Below are positions 45,278-53,324 of a stretch of 64,000 bases of DNA, piece after piece. The stretch covers positions 2,360,001-2,424,000 of the forward strand of contig NZ_CP126093.1 in assembly GCF_030123065.1 (NCBI RefSeq). The letters run 5' to 3'. A program made the position numbers and the translations under genes. Below the pieces are notes generated by a model, which made no database searches, was not told where the DNA came from, and worked only from the letters and a program-made list of their open reading frames with translations. The DNA is from Neobacillus sp. DY30 (GTDB lineage Bacteria > Bacillota > Bacilli > Bacillales > Cytobacillaceae). The first letter of the stretch is position 1; each line of letters starts with the position of its first letter.

Positions 45278-46237
45278 ATGGGACATCGTACCAAAATTTT
45301 AGACTGCACCATTCGAGATGGAGGCTTAGTGAACAATTGGGATTTTAGTGTCGAATTTGTTCAAGACTTGTATAATAGCTTAAGTGCAGCAGGTGTTGAA
45401 TATATGGAGATTGGATACAAAAATTCTCCAAAACTTCTCAATGCGACTGAGCCAAATCCATGGAGATTTCTAGACGATAACTTTTTGAAAGAAATCTTCC
45501 CTGAGAAAAAATCCACAAAATTTTCTGCTCTAGTAGATATTGGCCGTGTAGATCCGAATGACATTTTACCACGTGAACAAAGTGTTTTAGATATGATTCG
45601 AGTGGCATGTTATATCCGTGAAGTGGACAAGGGATTAGAGCTTGTACAAATGTTTCATGATTTGGGTTATGAGACTTCACTTAATATTATGGCTTTATCG
45701 AGTGTACCAGAAAAGCAGCTTACGAAAGCATTTGATATGGTAAGGGAAAGTCCTGTAGATGTTGTCTATATCGTCGATTCTTTTGGAAGCTTGGATCCTA
45801 GTGATATCGAGCACCAAGTGAAGAAATTCCAAGAATTAATTCCTAACAAACAGCTCGGAATCCATACACATAACAACATGCAGTTAGCATTTGCAAATAC
45901 ATTAGCGGCAATGCAAAATGGGGTTACATACCTCGATTCATCTGTTTATGGAATGGGACGTGCTGCAGGTAACTGTAACACAGAACTTCTTGTAAGCTAC
46001 ATCCAAAAGCCAAGCTACGAATTGAAGCCTGTACTTGAAATGATTGAAAAGCACATGCTTGAAATGCGCCAGAAGTGGGAGTGGGGTTATATCATTCCGT
46101 ATATGATTTCTGGTGTATTGAATGAACATCCACGTGTGGCAATGGCTTATCGTGACAGCGCCGATCGTGATAAATTCGCAGACTTTTACGACAAGGTAAC
46201 ATCACCGGAAGTTTCTGTTTCACCAGCGACGAAATAA
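45278..46237 (+). CDS. DRE-TIM metallolyase family aldolase (HMGL-like)
   Basis: 319 residues. DCTIRDGGL at the N-terminus is the metal- and substrate-binding DxTxRDGG signature; HTHNNMQLA supplies the two metal-binding His, and GMGRAAGN resembles the glycine loop of the HMG-CoA lyase/hydroxy-oxovalerate aldolase group. It would cleave or form a C-C bond next to a keto acid with a divalent metal. No CoA-related or aromatic-degradation partner is adjacent, so substrate and pathway are unknown. AGGAGG precedes the ATG; it appears monocistronic. Confidence 0.8.
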   Translation: MGHRTKILDCTIRDGGLVNNWDFSVEFVQDLYNSLSAAGVEYMEIGYKNSPKLLNATEPNPWRFLDDNFLKEIFPEKKSTKFSALVDIGRVDPNDILPREQSVLDMIRVACYIREVDKGLELVQMFHDLGYETSLNIMALSSVPEKQLTKAFDMVRESPVDVVYIVDSFGSLDPSDIEHQVKKFQELIPNKQLGIHTHNNMQLAFANTLAAMQNGVTYLDSSVYGMGRAAGNCNTELLVSYIQKPSYELKPVLEMIEKHMLEMRQKWEWGYIIPYMISGVLNEHPRVAMAYRDSADRDKFADFYDKVTSPEVSVSPATK

Positions 46238-46248
46238 TTTAGACTGAA

Positions 46249-46280
46249 AACAAGTACCTCTGATCTTAGAGGTACTTGTT
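46249..46280. terminator. Bidirectional terminator, aldolase versus phosphoesterase
   Basis: AACAAGTACCTCT (46249-46261) pairs with AGAGGTACTTGTT (46268-46280); A-rich before, TTTTG after. The two genes converge here. Confidence 0.85.
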
Positions 46281-46289
46281 TTGTCTATA

Positions 46290-47030
46290 CTACTTTTTTA
46301 ATCCTCGATATTTTGCTGTTGTTAATTCTTGAATATATTCCTCAAGCTCGGGCATTTCCATTTCTTTTGCTATTTGAATGGATGCTTGGATATCATATGG
46401 AACTCGAACAAGTTGTATAGAAAATACTCCATTGTCACTTTGATTAAATACTCCTTCAAGAATTGCATAGGATGCTTGCGTGAGATCAAGAGGATTTCCT
46501 ACACTGCCCACGTTGCATAATGTTTTACCTTTAATATTTTGCTGGTAGGCATTATGAATATCTCCATATAAAACTACATCAGGCTCTCTCTTTCCTGCTA
46601 TATTTTTTGTGTGTTCTGTGTTCTCGAACATACTTAAGCGACGTTCAAGAGAGTCCCACGGTTGTATCCTTTCATAGACACTGCGAGGGGAAGCATGAAA
46701 CATTCTGACTAGTTTTCCGCTCATCATAAATTCTATTGAAAACGGCAGTTCTTCTAAATCATTCATTTGTATTTTCGTTAATTGGTTCTGGTGCCACTTG
46801 ATGGTGTCGGACTCTTGAGGTTTAGGAAAGAAATCATCCCAATTGCCTCTTACCACTGTTTCACAATGCTTTTGGATCATTTGTATGGCCAAGTTTGATT
46901 GCGGTCCTTTACCCACTAAATCACCTAGACAAATAATTCTTTTGATGTGTCTAGAATTAATGTCAGCCAGTACGGATTCTAGTGCAGGGATATTTCCATG
47001 AATGTCTGAAATAACAGCGATTTTATCCAT
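46290..47030 (-). CDS. Metallophosphoesterase (calcineurin-like)
   Basis: 246 residues. Dimetal motifs in order: ISDIHGN, CLGDLVGKGP, RGNWDD (variant of GNHD with Trp for His) and GDIHNAY. The YfcE/PrpE-like group hydrolyses phosphodi- or monoesters; the substrate here is unknown. AGGAG precedes the ATG. It lies 12 bp behind the UDG-like gene, so the two probably form an operon. Confidence 0.85.
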   Translation of the reverse strand: MDKIAVISDIHGNIPALESVLADINSRHIKRIICLGDLVGKGPQSNLAIQMIQKHCETVVRGNWDDFFPKPQESDTIKWHQNQLTKIQMNDLEELPFSIEFMMSGKLVRMFHASPRSVYERIQPWDSLERRLSMFENTEHTKNIAGKREPDVVLYGDIHNAYQQNIKGKTLCNVGSVGNPLDLTQASYAILEGVFNQSDNGVFSIQLVRVPYDIQASIQIAKEMEMPELEEYIQELTTAKYRGLKK

Positions 47031-47042
47031 TTAAAAAAACTC

Positions 47043-47774
47043 CTAACTATTTATAAGAAAATAATTCTCCACTTGTCTCTTCATTTCCTGTAGATTTTCC
47101 TGAAATTGTTTATGCCGATGACCATTACTTCCTGAAGGGTGAGGGAATCCCTTCAAAGTATGTTTATTTTTATAACAGTGGTCAAGCACTTTGCTTACAT
47201 TTACCCCTAAAGGGATAATCAATGGATGTTCGATCCTAGAGGTATCTTTAATAAAATTATTCTTTACATATTCCAATAGCATTTCCGTTTTTAATATATC
47301 TGGCCGTGAACCATTAAAATTACGGTGGTTGAAAAATACTGCATGCGGGAGGATGGAGGTTGTGTAGACGAGATGACTAGCAGAACCAAATAAATCGTTT
47401 GAGGAAGAAATGCCCAGATATCTTGGCAAGTCAAGTTCATCTAACATCGCTATGAGGTTTTTTCTCATCGTTCCCTCGAAACTAGCACTTTTTTTAACAT
47501 TATGAAGGAGCTCCTCATCATTTAAATGTCTATTCTCAATAACAGTTGTATAAGCTTTTTTCATCTGGTGGAATCCAGGTGTAATCCCTGCAATAACAAC
47601 CTTAGCTTTTTCGTTAATGAAGTCAAATGGGGTGTAATAAACTTCAAGTTTTTTCTTTTCATCTTTTTCCAATAAGAATGTTGAATTTAAAAGATCATGA
47701 TCTGATAAGGGTAAATCTAGAGAAACAATTTTTTCTTTATATATATGAAATTTTGCTTCCGTAACCATTCCCAT
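47043..47774 (-). CDS. Uracil-DNA glycosylase superfamily-like protein of unknown function
   Basis: 243 residues from ATG 47774, seven bases after GGAGGT; a second Met is two codons on. AGITPGFHQM (residues ~66-75) resembles motif A (GxxPG), and FPHPSGSNGHRHKQF near the C-terminus resembles motif B (HPSxxN) of the UDG superfamily. Between them the sequence is unlike families 1, 2, 4 or 5 and no Fe-S cysteines are evident. It may be a DNA glycosylase or a diverged non-repair member. Co-transcribed with a metallophosphoesterase. Confidence 0.6.
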   Translation of the reverse strand: MGMVTEAKFHIYKEKIVSLDLPLSDHDLLNSTFLLEKDEKKKLEVYYTPFDFINEKAKVVIAGITPGFHQMKKAYTTVIENRHLNDEELLHNVKKSASFEGTMRKNLIAMLDELDLPRYLGISSSNDLFGSASHLVYTTSILPHAVFFNHRNFNGSRPDILKTEMLLEYVKNNFIKDTSRIEHPLIIPLGVNVSKVLDHCYKNKHTLKGFPHPSGSNGHRHKQFQENLQEMKRQVENYFLINS

Positions 47775-47834
47775 GAATACTACCTCCATTCTTTACAAAG
47801 GTGACCTATGGGAACACGATATAAACATTATTAC

Positions 47835-47937
47835 GCAAAATATTTTGGCATAGCAAAAAAAATTTGCAGTAATTGCTTGTTAAAGAATCATAAAATGTAT
47901 ATTTCTACTGACAAACATCTTGGCACATTTATTGCAT
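47835..47937 (+). promoter_or_regulatory. Sigma-54 (SigL) type promoter with upstream activator-like palindromes
   Basis: TTGGCACATTTATTGCAT at 47920-47937 matches TGGCAC-N5-TTGC with correct -24/-12 spacing. Upstream lie two adjacent imperfect palindromes, GCAAAATATTTTGGC (47835-47849) and GCAAAAAAAATTTGC (47853-47867), placed 55-85 bp before -24 as activator sites usually are. The first gene downstream is the 49-residue protein at 48071; transcription could continue to the permease. Confidence 0.72.
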
Positions 47938-48070
47938 TAAAAAAATACAAGATATAAAACATCTCTATGTTACTAATGGTAATAACCAAGGCATAGAAAA
48001 CCTGTTTTGATTTATCTGTAATATTCGGAAGGCTTGGGTCAAAAAATCATTGAATAGGAGGGCAATTAGT

Positions 48071-48220
48071 ATGTGGGTCATTACGGTGTATTCAGAATCG
48101 AGTATTCAAATGTTTGAGTTTGATAATAAAGAGGAAGCCACAACCACCTACAAGAGTATAGAAGGATGTAAATTCTTAAGCGAAGTGATCTACTATAATG
48201 ATTTTGATTTGGTTAAATAA
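48071..48220 (+). CDS. Small hypothetical protein, 49 residues
   Basis: ATG at 48071 after TAGGAGGGC; the stop TAA ends at 48220. The protein begins MWVITVYSESSIQMFEFDN, is acidic and has an alternating hydrophobic pattern suggesting a small beta-alpha-beta fold (strand, EEATTTYKSIEG helix, strand). It is of a type often seen as short uncharacterised proteins in Bacillus; no function is known to me. It is the only gene between the sigma-54-type promoter and the c-di-AMP riboswitch. Confidence 0.72.
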   Translation: MWVITVYSESSIQMFEFDNKEEATTTYKSIEGCKFLSEVIYYNDFDLVK

Positions 48221-48353
48221 GAATTTTCTTTTTATAAAGGCAAATACAGTATTTTAAAGGAAGTTTAAGTTATTTTTATATTTTTGTAAAAAAATATTTT
48301 ACTTTTCTTAAAATAGTAATTATTATAATAATGAAAATAGTTTCAAATTTCTA

Positions 48354-48552
48354 AATCGCTGAAACCATTAGGCACGGGGGAACCATATGGATTTAAAAAT
48401 CCAAGGGGTGAATCCTTTTTAAGGTAGGGCTACTCAGGAGGCCCGAATCCGACAGCTAACCTCGTAAGCGTTTATGAGAAGGAAGGTGGAACTTGTGACA
48501 GTATTATTTAATGTCTACAAGTCTATTTCTCATGACTTGTAGACATTTTTTT
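48354..48552 (+). ncRNA. Cyclic-di-AMP riboswitch (ydaO/yuaA) with terminator
   Basis: Aptamer ~48354-48492. Conserved blocks in order: AAATCGCT, GGGGGAACC, GGGGTGAATCC, GGGCTACTC, CCGAATCCGACAGCTAACC, TCGTAAGCG and GAAGGAAGGTGG. A TATAAT lies at 48324-48329. The expression platform is the terminator ATGTCTACAAGTC (48511-48523)/GACTTGTAGACAT (48534-48546) with seven T. High c-di-AMP should stop transcription into the permease at 48645. Confidence 0.93.
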
Positions 48553-48644
48553 GTTTATTTAATAGGGGGGAAGGACTTGCAAAAAGTCATTGCAATCATT
48601 TGTTTGTAACCGTTTTCTAGTAAAAATGAGGGGGACTGTAATAA

Positions 48645-50132
48645 ATGTTACCAGAACGTGTAATGGAGAAATACGAGCATTCAGTAAGTCAACAAAATGA
48701 ACAATCATTAAAACGCGAGTTAAAATCTAGACACTTAACGATGATTTCAATTGGAGGTGCAATTGGTACTGGACTGTTCCTGAGCAGCGGGGCAGCCATC
48801 AGTACAGCCGGCCCTGGGGGTGCTTTGCTCGCCTATGCAATAGTGGGCGCAATGGTCTTTTTTATCATGACTAGTTTAGGAGAAATGGCTGCTTTTATGC
48901 CCGTGAGCGGTTCCTTTAGTACGTATGGTACTAAATTTGTGGATCCTGCATTTGGTTTTGCGATTGGATGGACATACTGGTTTAGCTGGGCGATGACGAT
49001 TGCAGCGGAGTTAGCAGCATCGACGATGATCATGAAATTTTGGTTTCCTGATAGTCCTTCTTTAGTATGGAGTGGTTCGTTTTTAGCTCTTATCTTTCTA
49101 TTAAACTATTTATCTGTAAAAGGTTATGGAGAAGGGGAATATTGGCTATCATTAATAAAAGTATCAGCAATTGTTATCTTTATAGTTGTTGGCTTACTGA
49201 TGATTTTCGGCATTATGGGGGGAGAAGCAGTAGGGTTTAAAAACTTTACAGTGGAAAAGGCTCCTTTTTCAGGCGGTATTTTAAGTGTATTTATTGTTTT
49301 TATTGCAGCAGGTTTTTCTTTTCAAGGTACGGAAATCGTAGGGGTTACCGCAGGAGAAAGTGAGGATCCGGCGAAAAATGTACCAAAGGCGATTAAAAAT
49401 GTTTTCTGGAGAATCCTTATTTTTTATATTTTGGCGATTGGCGTAATCGGACTTCTTATTCCTTATACGAATCCAAATTTACAAAATGATAATGTAATGG
49501 TAAGTCCATTTACCCTTATATTTGAAAAGGCAGGGATTGCCTTTGCTGCATCCCTTATGAATGCAGTTATTTTAACGGCGGTATTATCAGCTGGTAATTC
49601 TAGTTTATATGCTTCAACACGCATGCTGTATTCGATGGCCAAAGCGGGACAAGCACCGCAGATTTTTGGAAAACTAAACAATCGTGGTGTTCCGGTTGCT
49701 GGTATGATTTTAACATGTGCTATAGGTGCGCTTGCCTTTTTGGCTTCCTTTTTTGGTGATGGTACTGTCTACATTTGGTTAATGAATGCCATCAGTATTA
49801 CTGGATTTATCTTTTGGCTGGGTATTTCCATCAGTCATTATCGATTCCGTAAAGCCCTTAACGCTCAAGGACATTCATTGGACAAGTTACCTTATAAGGC
49901 GAAATGGTTTCCGATTGGTCCAATCTTCGCGATTGCCTGTGGCATTATCGTCATATTAGCTCAAAATTTCCAAGCATTTCTTGCTGACCAAATCGATTGG
50001 GGCGGTGTGGTAGCAGCTTACTTGGGTATTCCGTTTTTCCTAAGTCTATATTTTGGATATAAACTCATAAAGAAAACAAAAGTGGTTAAACTCGAGGAAG
50101 TAGAGTTTGACTTTGACAAAAAATATAACTAA
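48645..50132 (+). CDS. Amino acid permease, LysP/AAT type
   Basis: 495 residues, twelve membrane segments. The N-terminal LKRELKSRHLTMISIGGAIG is the signature of the amino acid transporter (AAT) branch of APC, and GFSFQGTEIVGVTAGES is like LysP. It imports an amino acid with protons; basic amino acids are likely but not proven. GAGGGGG lies before the ATG. Controlled by the c-di-AMP riboswitch in its leader, which links uptake to potassium/osmotic signalling. Confidence 0.88.
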   Translation: MLPERVMEKYEHSVSQQNEQSLKRELKSRHLTMISIGGAIGTGLFLSSGAAISTAGPGGALLAYAIVGAMVFFIMTSLGEMAAFMPVSGSFSTYGTKFVDPAFGFAIGWTYWFSWAMTIAAELAASTMIMKFWFPDSPSLVWSGSFLALIFLLNYLSVKGYGEGEYWLSLIKVSAIVIFIVVGLLMIFGIMGGEAVGFKNFTVEKAPFSGGILSVFIVFIAAGFSFQGTEIVGVTAGESEDPAKNVPKAIKNVFWRILIFYILAIGVIGLLIPYTNPNLQNDNVMVSPFTLIFEKAGIAFAASLMNAVILTAVLSAGNSSLYASTRMLYSMAKAGQAPQIFGKLNNRGVPVAGMILTCAIGALAFLASFFGDGTVYIWLMNAISITGFIFWLGISISHYRFRKALNAQGHSLDKLPYKAKWFPIGPIFAIACGIIVILAQNFQAFLADQIDWGGVVAAYLGIPFFLSLYFGYKLIKKTKVVKLEEVEFDFDKKYN

Positions 50133-50142
50133 TTAAGAAATT

Positions 50143-50174
50143 ACAGGCTCTTAGGAATAACCCTAAGAGCCTGT
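50143..50174. terminator. Bidirectional terminator, permease versus metE
   Basis: ACAGGCTCTTAGG (50143-50155) pairs with CCTAAGAGCCTGT (50162-50174); a T-rich tail follows on the plus strand. Confidence 0.85.
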
Positions 50175-50191
50175 TTATTTCTAAGGAACCT

Positions 50192-52486
50192 TTAAAAAAC
50201 TGTTTGCTGTAGCTGTTGACGAAGTTTCCGTGCAGCTGTGACCATATTTTTTAAGGAAGCAATCGTTTCATCTTCATGACGTGTTTTTAACCCACAATCT
50301 GGATTCACCCAAAACTGTTCCTTCGAAATAATCTCTAAGCTGTCTTTTAAGATGGTGTCGATTTCTTCAACACTTGGGACACGAGGGCTGTGTATATCAT
50401 AGACACCTAGCCCAATACCAAGTTCATATGGATTTTGTTTTAGTGATTGAATTAGTTCCCCATGACTTCGAGACGTTTCGATCGAAATGACGTCCGCGTC
50501 AAGGGCACGAATCGGCTCTATAAAGTTATTAAACTCGCAATAGCACATATGCGTATGAATTTGTGTTTCATTTCTGACACTTGAAGTGGCGAGTTTAAAT
50601 GCATTTACTGCCCATGACAAATATTCCTTCCAATCCTCTTTCCTAAGTGGCAAGCCTTCACGTAAAGCTGGTTCGTCCACCTGAATAATGGCAATGCCAG
50701 CATCTTCTAATGCTTGAATTTCTTCCTTTAACGCTAAGGCAATTTGGTTGGCTACTTGTTCACGAGAAAGATCATCACGGACAAAAGACCAATTTAAGAT
50801 GGTGACAGGGCCTGTTAACATTCCTTTCACATACTTAGACGTTAGCTCCTGTGCCTCCGCTACTTCCTTCACAGTCATTGGTGATGTCCACTCGACGTCC
50901 CCATATATAATCGGCGGTTTCACACAACGTGACCCATAGGAAACCACCCAGGCTTTTTCTGTAAAAGCAAATCCTTTTAGCTTTTCACCAAAGTACTCCA
51001 CCATATCGGTTCGTTCAAATTCACCGTGTACTAAGACATCAAGGCCAATTTCTTCCTGGATTTGAATCCAGCGTGCGGTTTCACTTTTCAAAAACTCAGA
51101 ATATTCAGTATCTGTTATTTCATTTCTGCGCCATGCTGTGCGAGTTCTTTTTACTTGTTCTGATTGAGGGAAGCTTCCAATTGTGGTTGTTGGAAATTCC
51201 GGTAATTGCAAAGCCTCTTGCTGTAATGGTTGGCGTTCTTTAAAGGGCATTGGACGTGTAAAATGCTCTTCTCTAACTTGTAATAAAAGCTCCTTCACAC
51301 GTGGATTTTTCCTTGCCTCATGCTGCTCTAAAGCTTGAACTGCCACTATACTTTGTGACACATTTTTACTTCCTGACCATTTCTCTTCTGAAACGAAGGA
51401 TGTTATATGCGTTAACTCGATGATTTTCTCATTGGCAAAGGATAATGCATTAAGTAATGTTGGATCCAGAGTTTTTTCAGATTTAGTTGTGACAGGTACG
51501 TGCTGTAAACTGCAAGAAGATTGAACCCACGCTTCTTGTACACCGCTTAAGGATAAAATAGCTTTTGTCATCATTCCTTTTTCAGCTAAACTTGCACGCC
51601 AAATATCACGCCCATTTATGATACCAATCCCTAATACTTTATCTTGTGGGAAACCGTATTTACGAAGTGAAGCCATATTCTGTTCAGAACCATGAATAAA
51701 ATCTAGCCCAACTCCAGCAACAGGTAATTGTATGAGCTCTTCATACGCCGATAGTCCTTCAAAATAGGTTTGTAACATCAGTCTTGCTGCAGGTACTTCT
51801 TCAGCCAATTGTTTATAAATTTGTTGAACTAGTTTGATATCTTCAGGTGCCAGCGAAAGGACTAATGCTGGTTCTTCCACTTGAATCCAGTCTGCTCCGG
51901 CATTTACAAGTTGTTGCAGTACCTGAACATAAAGAGGCAAGAGTCTTAAAATAAATGATGCTTTAGATATCGAATCGTAGCCTTTAGATAATTGAACAAA
52001 TGTATAGGGACCTATAATAGTCGGCTTTGTAATTAGACCTAGTTCGAACTTCGCTTCTAAAAAATAATCTAAAATATAGTTTTGAGTTAATTTTAGCGGC
52101 TTGCCTTCATACTCCGGAACTATGTAGTGGTAGTTTGTATTAAACCATTTTGTCATTTCAGAAGCCACAACATCATTTGCTCCACGCGCCATTGCGTAAT
52201 AAGTTGTAAGATTTACCTTTTCATCAGTCCATTTATAACGGTCTGGAATTAAACCGAACATTGCCGATAGGTCCAGCATACGGTCATAAAAAGTAAAATC
52301 TCCAACCGTAAGTAAGTCTAATCCTAATGATTGCTGATGCTTCAAATGATTTAAGCGAATATTCTTCATCTCAAAGATAAACGCTTCCTCTGATTTTTCA
52401 CCTTTCCAAAAAGATTCAACACAACGTTTCCACTCTCGATTACCGCCAATATAGGGGTAACCAATGGCTGTACTAGCTAATTTCAT
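50192..52486 (-). CDS. metE: Cobalamin-independent methionine synthase
   Basis: 764 residues from ATG 52486, eight bases after GGAGG. Two fused (beta/alpha)8 barrels; the C-terminal one has the zinc ligands in IHTHMCYCEF (His and Cys) and DCGLKTR (Cys near the end), and the FPTTTIGSFPQS segment binds folate. It transfers methyl from 5-methyltetrahydropteroyl-triglutamate to homocysteine. A cobalamin riboswitch in its leader means it is shut off when B12 is present, implying a B12-dependent synthase elsewhere. Confidence 0.96.
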   Translation of the reverse strand: MKLASTAIGYPYIGGNREWKRCVESFWKGEKSEEAFIFEMKNIRLNHLKHQQSLGLDLLTVGDFTFYDRMLDLSAMFGLIPDRYKWTDEKVNLTTYYAMARGANDVVASEMTKWFNTNYHYIVPEYEGKPLKLTQNYILDYFLEAKFELGLITKPTIIGPYTFVQLSKGYDSISKASFILRLLPLYVQVLQQLVNAGADWIQVEEPALVLSLAPEDIKLVQQIYKQLAEEVPAARLMLQTYFEGLSAYEELIQLPVAGVGLDFIHGSEQNMASLRKYGFPQDKVLGIGIINGRDIWRASLAEKGMMTKAILSLSGVQEAWVQSSCSLQHVPVTTKSEKTLDPTLLNALSFANEKIIELTHITSFVSEEKWSGSKNVSQSIVAVQALEQHEARKNPRVKELLLQVREEHFTRPMPFKERQPLQQEALQLPEFPTTTIGSFPQSEQVKRTRTAWRRNEITDTEYSEFLKSETARWIQIQEEIGLDVLVHGEFERTDMVEYFGEKLKGFAFTEKAWVVSYGSRCVKPPIIYGDVEWTSPMTVKEVAEAQELTSKYVKGMLTGPVTILNWSFVRDDLSREQVANQIALALKEEIQALEDAGIAIIQVDEPALREGLPLRKEDWKEYLSWAVNAFKLATSSVRNETQIHTHMCYCEFNNFIEPIRALDADVISIETSRSHGELIQSLKQNPYELGIGLGVYDIHSPRVPSVEEIDTILKDSLEIISKEQFWVNPDCGLKTRHEDETIASLKNMVTAARKLRQQLQQTVF

Positions 52487-52525
52487 AGACAATTCCTCCT
52501 TTTCATTTTACATATTTCCAAATAC

Positions 52526-52556
52526 AAAAAGCCATCTCCGTGAAACGGAAATGGCT
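52526..52556 (-). terminator. Riboswitch expression-platform terminator of metE leader
   Basis: On the minus strand AGCCATTTCCG and CGGAGATGGCT pair around a short loop and run into TTTTTG, between the cobalamin aptamer and metE. Confidence 0.8.
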
Positions 52557-52673
52557 ATACAATCAAGTTAACGGTATGTTTAAATGGATGAATAAACAAT
52601 ACTACTCATAACTCGTTTGTCGTACAAATGAATGTCACCACCTATTTCCACGTAGGTATCTGGTGTGTACTAG

Positions 52674-52850
52674 ACATTGGCAGGTCTCCTGGCTTATCAT
52701 CAATGCTCCTCACACCTTCCCGTCCAAAGACAGTGGTATTGCGTGATTCACTCCGAATTACAGTTGCGGGACAGCGACGGAATTACACCGTTCTTCCCTT
52801 TTAAGCCAAGCTTCAGCTTGGCACCAATTCTTACACGATATGTAATTGCC
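52674..52850 (-). ncRNA. Cobalamin riboswitch upstream of metE
   Basis: Read on the minus strand: GGTGCCAAGC start stem, AAAAGGGAAGAACGGTG, GTCCCGCAACTGTAA core, GGACGGGAAGG and the closing B12 box GCCAGGAGACCTGCC. These are the conserved cobalamin aptamer elements in the right order. The terminator before metE is the expression platform. Confidence 0.95.
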
Positions 52851-52909
52851 AATTAATATAACATATAAAAAATCATTCGTACATAATTTTCTGAGAATTA
52901 TTTTTGTTA

Positions 52910-52938
52910 TTGTCAAAGTAAATATAGTATATTATAGT
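52910..52938 (+). promoter_or_regulatory. Promoter of the reductase operon leader
   Basis: TTGTCA (52910-52915), 17-bp spacer, TATAGT (52933-52938), placed ~60 bp before the plus-strand cobalamin aptamer. Confidence 0.55.
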
Positions 52939-52999
52939 TGTCCATATACAATATTTAGTGTCATTTGCTTGAAAAGATACTAAATATAGATAATGACCA

Positions 53000-53151
53000 A
53001 TTTAAATGGTGTCTATAAAGACTTAATAGGGAATCTGGTGTAAGTCCAGAACTGTACCCGCAACTGTAAGTGCTGACGAAATGATCATATCCACTGTCTA
53101 AGGACGGGAAGGGATTAGAGTAGGGTGAAGCACAAGTCAGGAGACCTGCCA
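53000..53151 (+). ncRNA. Cobalamin riboswitch upstream of ribonucleotide reductase
   Basis: TAGGGAATCTGGTGTAAGTC, ACCCGCAACTGTAAG, GGACGGGAAGGG and the B12 box AAGTCAGGAGACCTGCC occur in canonical order. A terminator follows before the reductase gene, so B12 should repress this B12-independent reductase. It lies ~150 bp from the divergent metE riboswitch. Confidence 0.95.
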
Positions 53152-53252
53152 TTTCAATTACGTATTATCTTCTTCGGGAGCTGGGAAGATATAACGAGGG
53201 TATCCTGTTATACAGTCAATGAGCTGTACTATAGATTATTCCACGTTATCAA

Positions 53253-53277
53253 ACCCATCTTCCTTGATGGGTTTTTT
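53253..53277 (+). terminator. Expression-platform terminator before the reductase genes
   Basis: ACCCATC (53253-53259) pairs with GATGGGT (53266-53272), followed by TTTTTT. Confidence 0.85.
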
Positions 53278-53324
53278 GTCGTATCACTCACGAAGTCATT
53301 ACGAAAAGAAATGAGGAACTTTGT

